A stretch of 64,000 nt of DNA, taken from Lachnospiraceae bacterium. GTDB lineage: Bacteria; Bacillota; Clostridia; Lachnospirales; Lachnospiraceae. Positions 1-8,797 of the stretch are shown here, piece by piece. Made by a program: the position numbers and the translations under genes. The stretch lies in contig JAUNGD010000003.1 in NCBI GenBank assembly GCA_030524705.1, positions 52,127 to 116,126 on the forward strand. The letters run 5' to 3'. Positions within the stretch are counted from its first letter, which is position 1. Each line of letters opens with the position of its first letter. The notes beneath the pieces are model-generated. The model was given only the letters and a program-made list of their open reading frames with translations, had not been told where the DNA came from and made no database searches.

Positions 1-37
1 TAACGATTGCAACACCTGCACCCTTAAAAATAGCCAT
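1..37 (-). CDS. dapA: 4-hydroxy-tetrahydrodipicolinate synthase, N-terminal fragment
   Basis: Only the first 12 codons lie in the window, reading MAIFKGAGVAIV, which matches the usual start of clostridial DapA. DapA condenses pyruvate with aspartate semialdehyde in the cytoplasmic lysine/diaminopimelate pathway. The ATG at 37 has an AGGAGG site 6 nt upstream. A lysine riboswitch and a terminator hairpin precede it, which independently supports the assignment. The gene runs off the left edge. Confidence 0.8.
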   Translation of the reverse strand, partial: MAIFKGAGVAIV

Positions 38-63
38 AATTATCCTCCTTTAATAAACCTGAC

Positions 64-93
64 ATAAAAAGGGGGCTGTCGATAAACAGCCCC
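64..93 (-). terminator. Expression-platform terminator of the lysine riboswitch
   Basis: On the minus strand an 8-bp GGGGCTGT/ACAGCCCC stem with a 6-nt loop is followed by a short T-run, about 30 nt before the dapA start. Its place directly after the L-box aptamer fits lysine-induced premature termination. Switching itself is inferred from the family. Confidence 0.8.
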
Positions 94-120
94 AAAGAAT
101 ACACAGATACATTTTCTTCA

Positions 121-284
121 GATAGCTCTCCACCGAAATCCGATGACAGTCATGTGGTTTTTCACCGCATGCCCAAGAAAACAGTCTTCGGAACTGCCTT
201 CTTTCGGCGTTCTCCCCTTTCCACAGCGTTCATCTGTGCCCGAACACATCCTGCTGCTTACTATTGAATCACGCAACCTCTATC
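121..284 (-). promoter_or_regulatory. Lysine riboswitch (L-box) upstream of dapA
   Basis: Read on the minus strand the leader carries the L-box landmarks in order: GATAGAGGTTGCG at the 5' end, AGTAA, GGAAAGGGG, GCCGAA, ACTGTCAT and GTGGAGAGCTATC at the 3' end. The terminal GATAG and CTATC pair as P1. The aptamer lies between a consensus promoter and a terminator hairpin in front of dapA. Lysine binding is known for the class; off-switching by termination is inferred from the adjacent hairpin. Confidence 0.93.
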
Positions 285-302
285 AATCTCAAAATTTATC
301 TT

Positions 303-331
303 ACTATAGCACTATTCAATTATCTTGTCAA
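303..331 (-). promoter_or_regulatory. Sigma-A type promoter of dapA
   Basis: TTGACA (331-326), a 17-nt spacer and TATAGT (308-303) put the start site near 296, just before the riboswitch aptamer. Confidence 0.85.
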
Positions 332-403
332 CGGGTTCTATGCAGAATTCTGCTGCTTCTCTGCGGGAAATTTTACTGTTTTCCCGGCCTGTATGTCTGC
401 CCT

Positions 404-925
404 TCAGGCTTCGCTCCCGGGCGGCATCTCATCTGCTTTGTAGGAAGTCACCAGCTCCGTCACCTCGTCCACATAGGGCCAAAGCGCCTCGCATCTGTTC
501 GTTCCGGTCAGATAAAGCTCTGTCTCGTCTCCCACCGCTTCAATCAGGCTGTGCAGCTCGTCGATCGTGACAATTCCCTTATCCGTCAATCCCAGTATTT
601 CATCGAGAATCAATACATCACATTCTTCCGTCACAAGGACCTTCTTTGCGAAATTCAATCCGTTTTTAATATTCTGAATCTCATCCGCTTTTTCACGTTC
701 CGTCAGATTCTCATAATTTTCAGGAAATTTCTGAAAACGGAACAGCTTCACCTCCGGTTCAAGGCGTTTAAAAAAATCCATGCTCTCTCCAGACTGCTTC
801 TCCTTGAGGAACTGTATCAGAACTACACTTTTCCCTTCGCTGGCCTCGCGTACACCCTTTCCCAGCGCCGCCGAGGTCTTTCCTACACCCGTACCGCAAA
901 AGATGTGAATATATCGTCTGCTCAT
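404..925 (-). CDS. Cob(I)alamin adenosyltransferase-like P-loop protein (CobO/BtuR family)
   Basis: This 173-residue protein matches the CobO/BtuR/CobA family, which transfers the adenosyl group of ATP to the cobalt of corrinoids. The Walker A loop is GTGVGKTS at residues 11-18 and a Walker B-like DVLILDE lies at 103-109; length and layout are normal. The loop has valine where the family usually has lysine or arginine (GNGKGKT), so activity should not be assumed. No other cobalamin gene is nearby. The ATG is preceded by AGGTGAAGG. It sits upstream of dapA in the same direction but the dapA leader has its own promoter. Confidence 0.75.
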   Translation of the reverse strand: MSRRYIHIFCGTGVGKTSAALGKGVREASEGKSVVLIQFLKEKQSGESMDFFKRLEPEVKLFRFQKFPENYENLTEREKADEIQNIKNGLNFAKKVLVTEECDVLILDEILGLTDKGIVTIDELHSLIEAVGDETELYLTGTNRCEALWPYVDEVTELVTSYKADEMPPGSEA

Positions 926-1038
926 CCTTCACCTCATCCATTCCACAGCAGAACAGCACTCTGGCCGCTGCTTCGCCGTTGTCCATGACTGCAGGCTGCT
1001 TCATAGCTGCTTACATTCAGTCAGTTGTAATTTCTGTC

Positions 1039-1067
1039 ATTTTACTACAACTTTACATAGAATGCAA
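1039..1067 (-). promoter_or_regulatory. Possible promoter of the adenosyltransferase-like gene
   Basis: TTGCAT (1067-1062), a 17-nt spacer and TAAAAT (1044-1039) lie about 115 nt upstream of the ATG at 925. The rest of 926-1176 shows no gene. Confidence 0.4.
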
Positions 1068-1176
1068 TTCTTATCTTACCTTAATTATCCAGTCGCCCAT
1101 CCATAAAAATGGGAATATAACCTGGCAGGCAGACCGTTCCGGTCTATTTGCCCGCTTTTCCTGCATGGCTGAACTG

Positions 1177-1803
1177 TTACTCCATGTATTCAAGCTTACT
1201 GACAGATACTTCGTATGCAACCCTTTTCTCTGTGGATTCATCATCCAGCTTTTTTACATACTCCCTGCTCTGTATCCTTCCCCATACCTGCACATGACCG
1301 CCCACCTCGAAGCCCGAGGTGAATCTCGCATTTCTCCCCCAGCAGATGCATGGAATGTAATCGGACTTTCCGTAGGGCCGGTTCACGGCCAGAAGCATAT
1401 CGGCAATCTCTCTTCCAAGAGGCGTCCGGCGGTACACCGGCGTCTTGCAGATATAACCGTCCAAAAAGATCTGATTACTTTTTATCTTATCACATTCTTC
1501 TTCCACAAAGCTGACCTCTCTGGCAAAAACAGACAGCACCAGCTTGTTTTTCTTTTCCTCATGCCTGTTATAGGATCGGAACTGTCCGAAGATCTGTATG
1601 TACTCTCCTTCATAATCCTGTGTAACGTCAATCAACCGCTCGGAGATCATCACCGGAATGATGTCTGAGGAATCGCTCAGTCTCTGAACGGAAATATCCA
1701 CCATGTAAAATCCCTCTCCGAATACTTCATGGCTGAATACAAATCCGGATACGATTTTCCCCATGATGGATACCTGATTGTTTTCAATAATCTTATCTGT
1801 CAT
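1177..1803 (-). CDS. Single-strand DNA-binding protein-like, two OB folds
   Basis: The protein of 208 residues has two consecutive OB-fold blocks of the SSB/PriB type. The first runs from NNQVSIMGKIVSGF to LVLSVFAREV, the second from NQIFLDGYI to YEVSVSKLEYME. The frame is open back to 2001, but the upstream part is basic and unlike the family. I chose the ATG at 1803 because AGGGAG lies 11 nt before it and homologues as I know them begin just ahead of the first OB block; 1824 is the alternative. It is not the canonical ssb, since the acidic C-terminal tip is absent. Role: probably binds single-stranded DNA or a protein partner. Confidence 0.7.
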   Translation of the reverse strand: MTDKIIENNQVSIMGKIVSGFVFSHEVFGEGFYMVDISVQRLSDSSDIIPVMISERLIDVTQDYEGEYIQIFGQFRSYNRHEEKKNKLVLSVFAREVSFVEEECDKIKSNQIFLDGYICKTPVYRRTPLGREIADMLLAVNRPYGKSDYIPCICWGRNARFTSGFEVGGHVQVWGRIQSREYVKKLDDESTEKRVAYEVSVSKLEYME

Positions 1804-1949
1804 AAATCTTAGTTCTCCCTTCATACGAAGTATCTCTTCTTGTATTTTTATACTATTCATTTTTATTCGAAATCCCCGTTTTTTAGAACCTTTCTTTTTA
1901 CTTTTTCTAAAATTTTTCCTCCACCGGTACAAAAACTTCCAGCTTGCAC

Positions 1950-1977
1950 TTGTAATCTCCCAGAATTGTGATAAACT
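1950..1977 (+). promoter_or_regulatory. Possible promoter of typA
   Basis: TTGTAA (1950-1955) and TAAACT (1972-1977), 16 nt apart, lie 48 nt before the typA ATG. The match is partial; an overlapping TTGCAC at 1944 is an alternative -35. Confidence 0.35.
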
Positions 1978-2024
1978 AAATCGCGTACACAAAAATAGCA
2001 TTAAATAAGAAGAGAGAGATTTGT

Positions 2025-3854
2025 ATGATAAGAGAAGACATAAGGAACATTGCCATCATCGCACATGTCGACCATGGCAAGACCACGCTGGTGGATGAGC
2101 TGCTCAAGCAAAGCGGTGTATTTCGTGAGAACCAGGAAGTTGCAGAGAGAGTTATGGACTCCAATGATCTGGAAAGAGAACGCGGTATTACGATCCTTTC
2201 CAAAAACACTGCTGTCTTTTATAAAAACACAAAGATTAATATTATCGACACCCCAGGACATGCAGATTTCGGCGGCGAGGTAGAGCGCGTCCTCAAAATG
2301 GTAAACGGCGTTATCCTCGTTGTCGACGCCTTCGAGGGAGCTATGCCCCAGACAAAATTCGTGCTCCGCAAGGCTCTGGAGCTTGACCTTCCGGTCATTG
2401 TCTGCATCAACAAAATCGACCGTCCTGAGGCGCGCCCCAGCGAAGTCATCGACGAGGTTCTGGAGCTCTTTATTGATCTGGATGCTTCAGACGAACAATT
2501 AGACTGTCCTTTTGTATACGCTTCCGCCAAGGGCGGCTACGCTGTTCTGGATCCGGCGGACAAGCCCGTCAATATGGTACCTCTTTTTGAAACGATCCTG
2601 AATTATATTCCGGCGCCCCAGGGTGACGAGGACGGCCCGACGCAGATGCTGATCAGCACCATTGATTATAATGAATACGTAGGCCGTATCGGCGTCGGCA
2701 AGGTTGACCGGGGTACGATCTCCGTCAACCAGGAGGCAATTCTTGTCAACCACCATGACCCGGATAAGAAACAGAAGGTCAAGATCAGCAAGCTCTATGA
2801 GTTTGACGGTCTGGAAAAGGTGGAAGTCAAATCTGCCACCATCGGATCCATTGTCGCACTTTCGGGAATTGCCGACCTCCATATCGGCGATACGATCTGT
2901 GCTGTGGATGCGCCTGAGGCTATCCCGTTCCAGAAAATTTCCGAGCCGACAATCTCCATGAATTTTGTTGTCAACGACAGCCCGCTGGCGGGACAGGAGG
3001 GCAAATTCGTTACCTCCCGCCACCTCCGTGACCGTCTCTTCCGTGAATTAAATACGGACGTCAGCCTGCGGGTAGAGGATACGGAAGATACCGATACCTT
3101 CAAGGTTTCCGGCCGCGGAGAGCTGCATCTCTCCATCCTGATCGAAACCATGCGCCGGGAGGGCTATGAATTCGCAGTCAGCAAGGCGGAGGTCATCTAC
3201 AAGACCGATGAGCGCGGCAAGAAGCTGGAGCCCATGGAGCTGGCTTATATTGATGTACCGGAAGAATTTTCCGGCAACGTCATCCAGAAGCTGAGCCTTC
3301 GGAAGGGGGAGCTTCAGGGCATGAGCCTCGGACAGGGCGGCTACTCCCGTCTTGAGTTCAGCATCCCGTCCCGGGGCCTGATCGGCTACCGCGGCGAATT
3401 CCTTACCGATACAAAGGGCAACGGCGTTATGAATACAATCTTCGACGGCTACGGCCCGTACAAGGGAGACCTCGCATACCGCAGCCAGGGTTCCCTCATC
3501 GCCTTCGAGACCGGAGAATCCGTTGCTTACGGTCTGTTCAACGCTCAGGACCGCGGCACTTTGTTTATCGGTCCGGGCGAAAAGGTATATTCCGGTATGG
3601 TCATCGGCCAGAGTGCAAAGCCGGAGGATATTGAGCTTAACGTCTGCAAGACGAAGCATCTCACAAACACCCGGGCTTCCGGTTCCGACGACGCATTAAA
3701 GCTGACGCCGCCGAAGCTTCTCAGCCTGGAGCAAGCGCTGGAATTCATTGATACGGACGAGCTGCTGGAGGTAACGCCGAAGAGCCTGCGTATCCGCAAA
3801 AAGATACTGGATCCGACCCTCAGGAAAAGAGCCGGCTTTAAAAATAAAAATTGA
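2025..3854 (+). CDS. typA: Ribosome-associated GTPase TypA/BipA
   Basis: The 609-residue protein is full length for BipA, a translational GTPase related to EF-G that acts in ribosome assembly and stress adaptation. GTPase motifs are plain: AHVDHGKTT (residues 13-21), RERGIT (51-56), DTPGHADF (75-82) and NKID (129-132). The later EF-G-like domains and the BipA C-terminal domain with [11 protein letters not shown] follow. The start is set by the conserved N-terminus [13 protein letters not shown] carbonic anhydrase gene follows 28 bp downstream, probably in the same transcript. Confidence 0.97.
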   Translation: MIREDIRNIAIIAHVDHGKTTLVDELLKQSGVFRENQEVAERVMDSNDLERERGITILSKNTAVFYKNTKINIIDTPGHADFGGEVERVLKMVNGVILVVDAFEGAMPQTKFVLRKALELDLPVIVCINKIDRPEARPSEVIDEVLELFIDLDASDEQLDCPFVYASAKGGYAVLDPADKPVNMVPLFETILNYIPAPQGDEDGPTQMLISTIDYNEYVGRIGVGKVDRGTISVNQEAILVNHHDPDKKQKVKISKLYEFDGLEKVEVKSATIGSIVALSGIADLHIGDTICAVDAPEAIPFQKISEPTISMNFVVNDSPLAGQEGKFVTSRHLRDRLFRELNTDVSLRVEDTEDTDTFKVSGRGELHLSILIETMRREGYEFAVSKAEVIYKTDERGKKLEPMELAYIDVPEEFSGNVIQKLSLRKGELQGMSLGQGGYSRLEFSIPSRGLIGYRGEFLTDTKGNGVMNTIFDGYGPYKGDLAYRSQGSLIAFETGESVAYGLFNAQDRGTLFIGPGEKVYSGMVIGQSAKPEDIELNVCKTKHLTNTRASGSDDALKLTPPKLLSLEQALEFIDTDELLEVTPKSLRIRKKILDPTLRKRAGFKNKN

Positions 3855-3882
3855 ATATCTTTTACTGGAAAGGGGGATTCTT

Positions 3883-4437
3883 ATGATTAATACGATTCTG
3901 GAATACAACAGACAATTTGTAGAGGGAAAGAAATACGAGCAGTACGCCACCAGCAAATACCCGGATAAAAAGCTTGCCATCGTTTCCTGTATGGATACGC
4001 GGCTTCTTGAGCTGCTCCCGGCTGCTCTGGGACTTAAAAACGGCGATGCAAAGATCATCAAAAATGCCGGCGGCGTCATCTCACATCCCTACGGCAGCGT
4101 TGTCCGCAGCCTTCTCGTGGCGATCCTGGAGCTCGGAGTTACAGAAGTCATGGTCATCGGCCACACGGATTGCGGCTGTCAGGGCATGGACAGCGATGAA
4201 ATGATCGAAATGATGCTGGCCCGGGGCATAAAGCAAAGCGACATCAACATGCTGAAATACAGCGGCATTGATTTCAAGAAATGGCTCGGCGGTTTTGACA
4301 ACGTGGAGGACTCCGTCATCAGCACCGTCCAGGAGCTCCGGGACCATCCTCTGATTCCGAAGGATGTCTTTATCGGCGGATATGTCATGGATTCCGTTAC
4401 CGGAAAGCTGACAGTCCTTGACTGCTCCGAAAAATAA
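3883..4437 (+). CDS. Beta-class carbonic anhydrase
   Basis: The 184-residue cytoplasmic enzyme interconverts CO2 and bicarbonate. The zinc ligands are visible: Cys36 in SCMDTR with the Asp38-Arg40 dyad, His94 and Cys97 in HTDCGC. Bicarbonate would feed carboxylases of fatty-acid, purine and pyrimidine synthesis. AAAGGGGG lies in front of the ATG. The gene is followed by a strong hairpin terminator. Confidence 0.92.
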   Translation: MINTILEYNRQFVEGKKYEQYATSKYPDKKLAIVSCMDTRLLELLPAALGLKNGDAKIIKNAGGVISHPYGSVVRSLLVAILELGVTEVMVIGHTDCGCQGMDSDEMIEMMLARGIKQSDINMLKYSGIDFKKWLGGFDNVEDSVISTVQELRDHPLIPKDVFIGGYVMDSVTGKLTVLDCSEK

Positions 4438-4516
4438 CAATCTAAACTTTTACGCCTGCTTCGCAGGCGCCGCCAATAATATAAGAGCTGCTGTTTTATC
4501 AACCGGCTTTTTCTTT

Positions 4517-4561
4517 AAAAATATGGGGGTATCGCAAAATGTGCGGCACCCCCATATTTTT
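4517..4561. terminator. Bidirectional terminator
   Basis: A 14-bp inverted repeat (AAAAATATGGGGGT and its complement) with A/T flanks on both sides lies after the carbonic anhydrase gene and at the end of the opposing fragment at 4560. Confidence 0.85.
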
Positions 4562-4805
4562 ATTTGCTTAATCTTTTTTCCAATTCCCAAATGTCCCGGT
4601 TGTGCCGGAAGTAAACGCACACGCCGATTCCAGCAAAGGCAAGAATCAAAAACAGAAACGCCGCCCCGGAGCCCTTGCCCGCTCCGAACAGACGGATCAG
4701 AATGCTGTTCTCCTCCTGAGCCGCCATAAACGAACGCCACATACGGCGCATAATTCCCAGTCCCGAAAAGGACTGTGTGATCCAAAGCAGTAAAAATGTA
4801 CGCAT
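4560..4805 (-). pseudogene. Remnant of an MFS-type transporter, internally deleted
   Basis: The 81-codon frame looks like the two ends of a major facilitator transporter joined together. The first 17 residues, MRTFLLLWITQSFSGLG, resemble the N-terminal first helix. From about residue 25 the text QEENSILIRLFGAGKGSG, a hydrophobic helix and RHNRDIWELEKRL resemble the usual last helix and tail. The roughly 330 residues expected between are missing. The stop lies in the arm of the terminator hairpin, as expected for the true 3' end of the ancestral gene. The alternative, a genuine small membrane protein, cannot be excluded. Confidence 0.55.
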
Positions 4806-5031
4806 TCTGAGAATGCATGTTTATAATTTTTCATAGACTTTGCCCCTTAACCTACAAAACAGATTTTCTTTTTTCTGTTAATTTGCAAAGTCCCAGGATA
4901 GTACTGTTACTCCACGCCGCCCTATCCTAAAAGACCTTGCATGGAGCTGATGCAATACACAATTTCATTTTCTCATCTTTTCCTTCAGATCATATACCTG
5001 CAGCGGTCAAAATATCCCGGACAGGTCTCTT

Positions 5032-5556
5032 TTAAAACATCTCCCGATGAATCTTTTCCATCGGCAGCTTCTCCAGCTCATACGCCTCGGGATGATTTTT
5101 CGGCATACCCAGAGAAAGAATCGCTTCCAGCCTGAAATGTTCCGGGAACTTCAGCAGCTCTCTCAGATATTCCTCTGTAGTCTTCTCTCCCGGAGCCTCC
5201 CGCAGTCTTCCCTGGATCCAGCAGCTTCCCACGCCGAGGCTGTCCGCCATTAAATGCATATTTTCCATAGCTACGGAGCAGTCCTCCACCCATACGTCAG
5301 ACTTCTCCTCGTCTCCCAATACCACAATGGCGCAATCCGCAGACAACAGCATTTTCGAGCCTGCGACCCGGCACTCGGCCATTGTCTTCAGCGTCTCCTT
5401 GTTTCGAATCACAATAAATTCCCAGGGTCTTATGGCCTTACCGGAAGCTGACAGCAAGCCAGCCTGTAAAATGCTGGTCACCTTCTCCTCTGATACTGTC
5501 TCCTCCGTATACGTTCTCACACTGCGGCGTTTCCGCATTACCTCTAATAATTCCAT
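5032..5556 (-). CDS. Nitroreductase family flavoprotein
   Basis: A 174-residue FMN-dependent oxidoreductase of the nitroreductase fold. The N-terminal MRKRRSVRTYTEETVSEE binds the FMN phosphate, and GVGSCWIQGR and the final LGMPKNHP are typical late motifs. These short enzymes reduce quinones, nitro compounds or similar acceptors with NAD(P)H; the natural substrate cannot be read from sequence. GGAGG precedes the ATG. The 226 bp downstream to the MFS remnant show no gene. Confidence 0.85.
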   Translation of the reverse strand: MELLEVMRKRRSVRTYTEETVSEEKVTSILQAGLLSASGKAIRPWEFIVIRNKETLKTMAECRVAGSKMLLSADCAIVVLGDEEKSDVWVEDCSVAMENMHLMADSLGVGSCWIQGRLREAPGEKTTEEYLRELLKFPEHFRLEAILSLGMPKNHPEAYELEKLPMEKIHREMF

Positions 5557-5611
5557 CCTTCATTCCTCCGTTTTATCTCAAAATAAATCTGGCGTTCCTG
5601 TCCAAAGAACA

Positions 5612-5709
5612 TTTTCCGCAAAAAGGCCTTCGCTGCAACAAACTCCTTCGCAAAAAAGCTTTCTCCGCAAAAGAACCTTCTCTGAAAAAACCTTCTCCAC
5701 ACACAAACC
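5612..5709. repeat. Degenerate tandem repeat, unit 15-18 bp
   Basis: Six imperfect copies, starting at 5612, 5629, 5647, 5662, 5678 and 5693, follow a pattern like TTCTCCGCAAAAGAACC. They fill most of the spacer between the nitroreductase gene and rarD. The open frame across it is an artefact of the repeat. Confidence 0.6.
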
Positions 5710-5762
5710 GCGAATCAGTAAAATCCATCTGTTTCCAAGTCTACAACGAAATAAACAGCATG

Positions 5763-6659
5763 TCAAATACTTACCTCTGCTTTATTTCTCATCAGCCTCA
5801 GCTTATCATACACCGTAAAAAGAACCCCGATCCAAATGATCACAAAAGCAATCAGCCTGTTCTGATCTAGCTCTTCTTTAAAATAAAACAGCCCCATTAA
5901 AAACTGCAGCGTCGGATTAATATACATCAATATACCAGATATGTAATAGGGGATCTGTCTGACTCCGCGGTTAAACATCAGCAGCGGCACCGATGTGATG
6001 ATCCCGCAGGCCGGCAGCAGCAAAAGCTGTGCTCCCTGCAGTATCCCAATGCTGCCCGCTCCCTTCGCATCCGCATACACCGCGAACAACAGCGCAAAAG
6101 GAGTCATGCAAAGCGTCTCCATAAACAAAGAGGTATGCGGAGTAAGCTTCAGTGTCTTCTTAACAGCCCCGTATACGGCAAAAGACCCCGCAATCAAAAG
6201 AGCCAGAACCGGGAAGGTCCGCGTCGCCGCGATCATATAGGCAAGACCTGCGACTGAAAAAACAAAAGTAATCTTTTCCAATTTGCTGAGGCGCTCCCGG
6301 AACACCAGCATTCCGATCGCTCCCACCAGAACGGGTTCCAGAAAATATCCGAGGCTTGCATCCAATACGTGGCCGCTGTTAACCGCGAAAATATAGACGC
6401 CCCAATTAATCGTAATCAAAATTCCGCAGACAAAACAGATTGCAAGCTCCCTTCTGCTTTTAAAAACCTCCGCAATTTCTTTCCATTTATGCAGCACCGC
6501 CATATAAATCCCCATAAACACCATCGACCAGATAATCCTCTGGGCCAGTATATACAGGGAATCGACCTCCCCCAGCAGATTCCAGAATATGGTCAGCACT
6601 CCCCAGCAGGCATATGCAAACGCCACGCTTATAGAGCCCCATGTCGTTTTCTTTTTCAT
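5763..6659 (-). CDS. rarD: RarD-type EamA family membrane transporter
   Basis: The 298-residue protein has about ten hydrophobic helices in two EamA repeats, as in RarD of the drug/metabolite transporter superfamily. Family marks are the N-terminal AYACWGVLTIFWNLLG, INWGVYIFAVNSGHVL and PYYISGILMYINPTLQF. E. coli RarD is named from a chloramphenicol-related phenotype, but the substrate is unknown. The ATG at 6659 is the family start. It follows spoIIR in the same direction after 45 bp and may share its transcript. Confidence 0.9.
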   Translation of the reverse strand: MKKKTTWGSISVAFAYACWGVLTIFWNLLGEVDSLYILAQRIIWSMVFMGIYMAVLHKWKEIAEVFKSRRELAICFVCGILITINWGVYIFAVNSGHVLDASLGYFLEPVLVGAIGMLVFRERLSKLEKITFVFSVAGLAYMIAATRTFPVLALLIAGSFAVYGAVKKTLKLTPHTSLFMETLCMTPFALLFAVYADAKGAGSIGILQGAQLLLLPACGIITSVPLLMFNRGVRQIPYYISGILMYINPTLQFLMGLFYFKEELDQNRLIAFVIIWIGVLFTVYDKLRLMRNKAEVSI

Positions 6660-6704
6660 TTTCTCCTCCGTATCCTTTCCATTATTTTTAAGCGTTTATC
6701 CTCC

Positions 6705-7403
6705 TCAGAACCAGCGGAAAGCAATTTTCCATTCCCCCGGCTTCCGAAGCAAACTCTCATACTCCTCCACTGTCAGCACCCCTTTCAGCTCCTCCATTTC
6801 GTCCTCATCCACCACAGCATGCAGGCAGTCCGAAAAACAAAGCTTCGGATAAAGAACACACCACCAATTATGCCCCTTTGCTTCACCAAGGCTGATGCGA
6901 AGTGCCTTATACCATCCCGCGGGAAACGTACAGTCCCCATAGGTGCGGTCTGGAAAATAGCAGGTTGTAAGAGCTGCTTCGGCATGATAATCTACATTTT
7001 GTTCTGCAAGCACACGATCCGCAATCTGCTCAATTTCCTCCAGATGCAAGGTCAGAAACTGCTCCATCGCTGCTTTTTCCTCCGGTTCTGAGCCGGATTC
7101 TGCTAATGCTGCCCCCTTATACTCCGTCTCCGCTAATTCTATTATTTCCTGCCCCGCTTCCGTTCCTTGCCCGGTTTCTGCTTCCTGCATCCACCTGAGC
7201 ACTTCATCCCGAACCATATATTTTATTTCCTGGTCCCGGTCGCTGTCACTGTTGGCGAGAACGTGAAAACGCAGCACCTCTTCGGCAATTCCCTGCTGCA
7301 GAACCGCCCGGTGCGCCGCTGACACTCCGAAATTTAAAATAAGCGCAAAAACAAGGATCGTAAACCAGGTACTTTTCTGTAAAGCTTTGATGATCTGAAA
7401 CAT
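6705..7403 (-). CDS. spoIIR: Stage II sporulation protein R
   Basis: SpoIIR is the forespore signal that triggers SpoIIGA to process pro-sigma E in the mother cell. The 232-residue protein has an N-terminal membrane/signal helix (TWFTILVFALILNFGVS), then LRFHVLANSDSDRDQEIKYMVRDEVL and CYFPDRTYGDCTFPAGWYKA, both diagnostic. An acidic low-complexity insert lies near residues 75-105. I set the start at ATG 7403, not the in-frame TTG at 7412, because CAGGAGGG lies 9 nt before the ATG and only one base before the TTG. It proves an endospore-forming lineage. Confidence 0.93.
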   Translation of the reverse strand: MFQIIKALQKSTWFTILVFALILNFGVSAAHRAVLQQGIAEEVLRFHVLANSDSDRDQEIKYMVRDEVLRWMQEAETGQGTEAGQEIIELAETEYKGAALAESGSEPEEKAAMEQFLTLHLEEIEQIADRVLAEQNVDYHAEAALTTCYFPDRTYGDCTFPAGWYKALRISLGEAKGHNWWCVLYPKLCFSDCLHAVVDEDEMEELKGVLTVEEYESLLRKPGEWKIAFRWF

Positions 7404-7406
7404 AAT

Positions 7407-7440
7407 AGGCAACCCTCCTGTCCTTTCAGGAGTGTTGCCT
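7407..7440 (-). promoter_or_regulatory. Hairpin that covers the spoIIR ribosome binding site
   Basis: Arms 7407-7413/7434-7440 and 7415-7420/7427-7432 make a stem of 13 pairs with one mismatch and a 6-nt loop. On the minus strand its 3' arm contains the CAGGAGG that serves the spoIIR ATG at 7403. No T-run follows, so it is not a plain terminator. Confidence 0.65.
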
Positions 7441-7472
7441 GTATTTCTTTCTCTATTCAGAATTGCCGCAAA

Positions 7473-8741
7473 TTAATCCTTCAGCACGGCGTCCTCACCT
7501 TCTGGAAGGACAAGGGCAAGAATGATTCCCACAACGGCCGCCAGAGCCAGGCCGGAAATGGTCACCGTCTCCGTTACCGGAATGCTGTCACAGCCAATTC
7601 CCAGCACAAGCACAATCGCAGCAATCATAAGGTTCCTGCTGTTGCCAAAATTCAGCCTTTCATTTACAAGAATTCTCACTCCGACGGAGGAAATCATACC
7701 GTACAGCACGATACTGATACCCCCGATAACCGGCCCCGGAATACTGGTGATCACAGCCCCTACCTTGCCGAAAATACCCAGGAGAATCGCAAAAACTGCC
7801 GCAATACGAATAACCGATGGATCATAGTTCTTCGTCACCGCAAGGACGCCCGTATTCTCGCCGTACGTCGTGTTGGCAGGGCCGCCCAGCAGACCGGCCA
7901 GAGCCGTTGCCAGGCCGTCTCCGAGAAGCGTTCTGTGAACGCCCGGATCCACCATGAAATTCTGTCCTGTAACTGCACTGTTGGTAGTAATGTCACCCAC
8001 ATGCTCTACCATTGTGACCAAGGCAATGGGCGCGATGGCCAGAACCGCATCCGCCCTGAAAACCGGCATGCAGGTAAGCTGCTCCATAATTCCTTTATCC
8101 ATAAAGGAGAAAACTGCCGCGCTTCCCACAGACGAAAAATCACAGAATCCCATAAAATAACTGATGATATATCCTACGATAATTGCAAACAAAATCGGCA
8201 TCAGATTGAAAATACCCTTTGCAAAAATGGAAACCAGAACGACCGTCAAAAGCACGCAGACCGTTACAAAAACTGCTTTTAAATCAAAATTTCCGTTCAC
8301 ATAAAACGCATTGTTGATCGCTGAAGAGCTCAGCCGCAGGCCGATCACAATAATCACCGGCCCTGTAACAATGGGCGGAAGCACCTTGTTGACCTTCTCA
8401 TACCCCACCAGCTTAATTATAAGAGCAAATACAACGTACACCAGACCAGCAATAATCAAACCGCCCTTTACCGCTGACAGTTTTTCAATAAAATCAGGAT
8501 CCCCCGCACGGGAATCGCCGATCACCGCCATGATGCCTCCCATAAATGCAAAGCTGGAACCAAGAAATACCGGCACCTTGCGCTTTGTCACTAAATGGAA
8601 AAGAAGTGTTCCAAGCCCCGCACAGAACAGTGTAATCGAAGTATTAAGCCCTGTCAGTGCAGGTACCAGAACCGTTGCCCCAAACATCGCCAGCACATGC
8701 TGAATGCCAAGAATCAGCTTCTGTCCCGTTGATTTTCCCAT
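7473..8741 (-). CDS. uraA: Uracil/xanthine permease, NCS2 family
   Basis: The 422-residue integral membrane protein matches the UraA/PyrP branch of the NCS2 transporters (14 helices, uptake of uracil with H+). It begins with GIQHVLAMFGATVLVP, the best-known signature of the branch, and has the substrate-site regions VEHVGDITTNSAVTGQNF and GGPANTTYGENTGVL. Length and start are normal. It would feed the salvage side of the pyrimidine pool whose synthesis genes lie at 39-42.5 kb. No pyrR or visible attenuator accompanies it. Confidence 0.93.
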   Translation of the reverse strand: MGKSTGQKLILGIQHVLAMFGATVLVPALTGLNTSITLFCAGLGTLLFHLVTKRKVPVFLGSSFAFMGGIMAVIGDSRAGDPDFIEKLSAVKGGLIIAGLVYVVFALIIKLVGYEKVNKVLPPIVTGPVIIVIGLRLSSSAINNAFYVNGNFDLKAVFVTVCVLLTVVLVSIFAKGIFNLMPILFAIIVGYIISYFMGFCDFSSVGSAAVFSFMDKGIMEQLTCMPVFRADAVLAIAPIALVTMVEHVGDITTNSAVTGQNFMVDPGVHRTLLGDGLATALAGLLGGPANTTYGENTGVLAVTKNYDPSVIRIAAVFAILLGIFGKVGAVITSIPGPVIGGISIVLYGMISSVGVRILVNERLNFGNSRNLMIAAIVLVLGIGCDSIPVTETVTISGLALAAVVGIILALVLPEGEDAVLKD

Positions 8742-8797
8742 ATTTTTTCTCTCTCCTTTTTCTTTTGAACCTTCCCTATAAGACGCTCATTCTCTCA

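Noticed and set aside
143-988. 281-codon plus-strand frame across the dapA leader and adenosyltransferase gene
   Set aside because: It is antisense to a riboswitch and a well-supported gene, has no ribosome site and its text has no domain character.
4453-4469. Hairpin CGCCTGC-TTC-GCAGGCG as terminator of the carbonic anhydrase gene
   Set aside because: No T-run follows; the larger stem at 4517-4561 with A/T flanks is the better terminator.
5578-5766. 62-codon frame with a repetitive protein
   Set aside because: The periodic text comes from the degenerate DNA repeat; no ribosome site precedes it.
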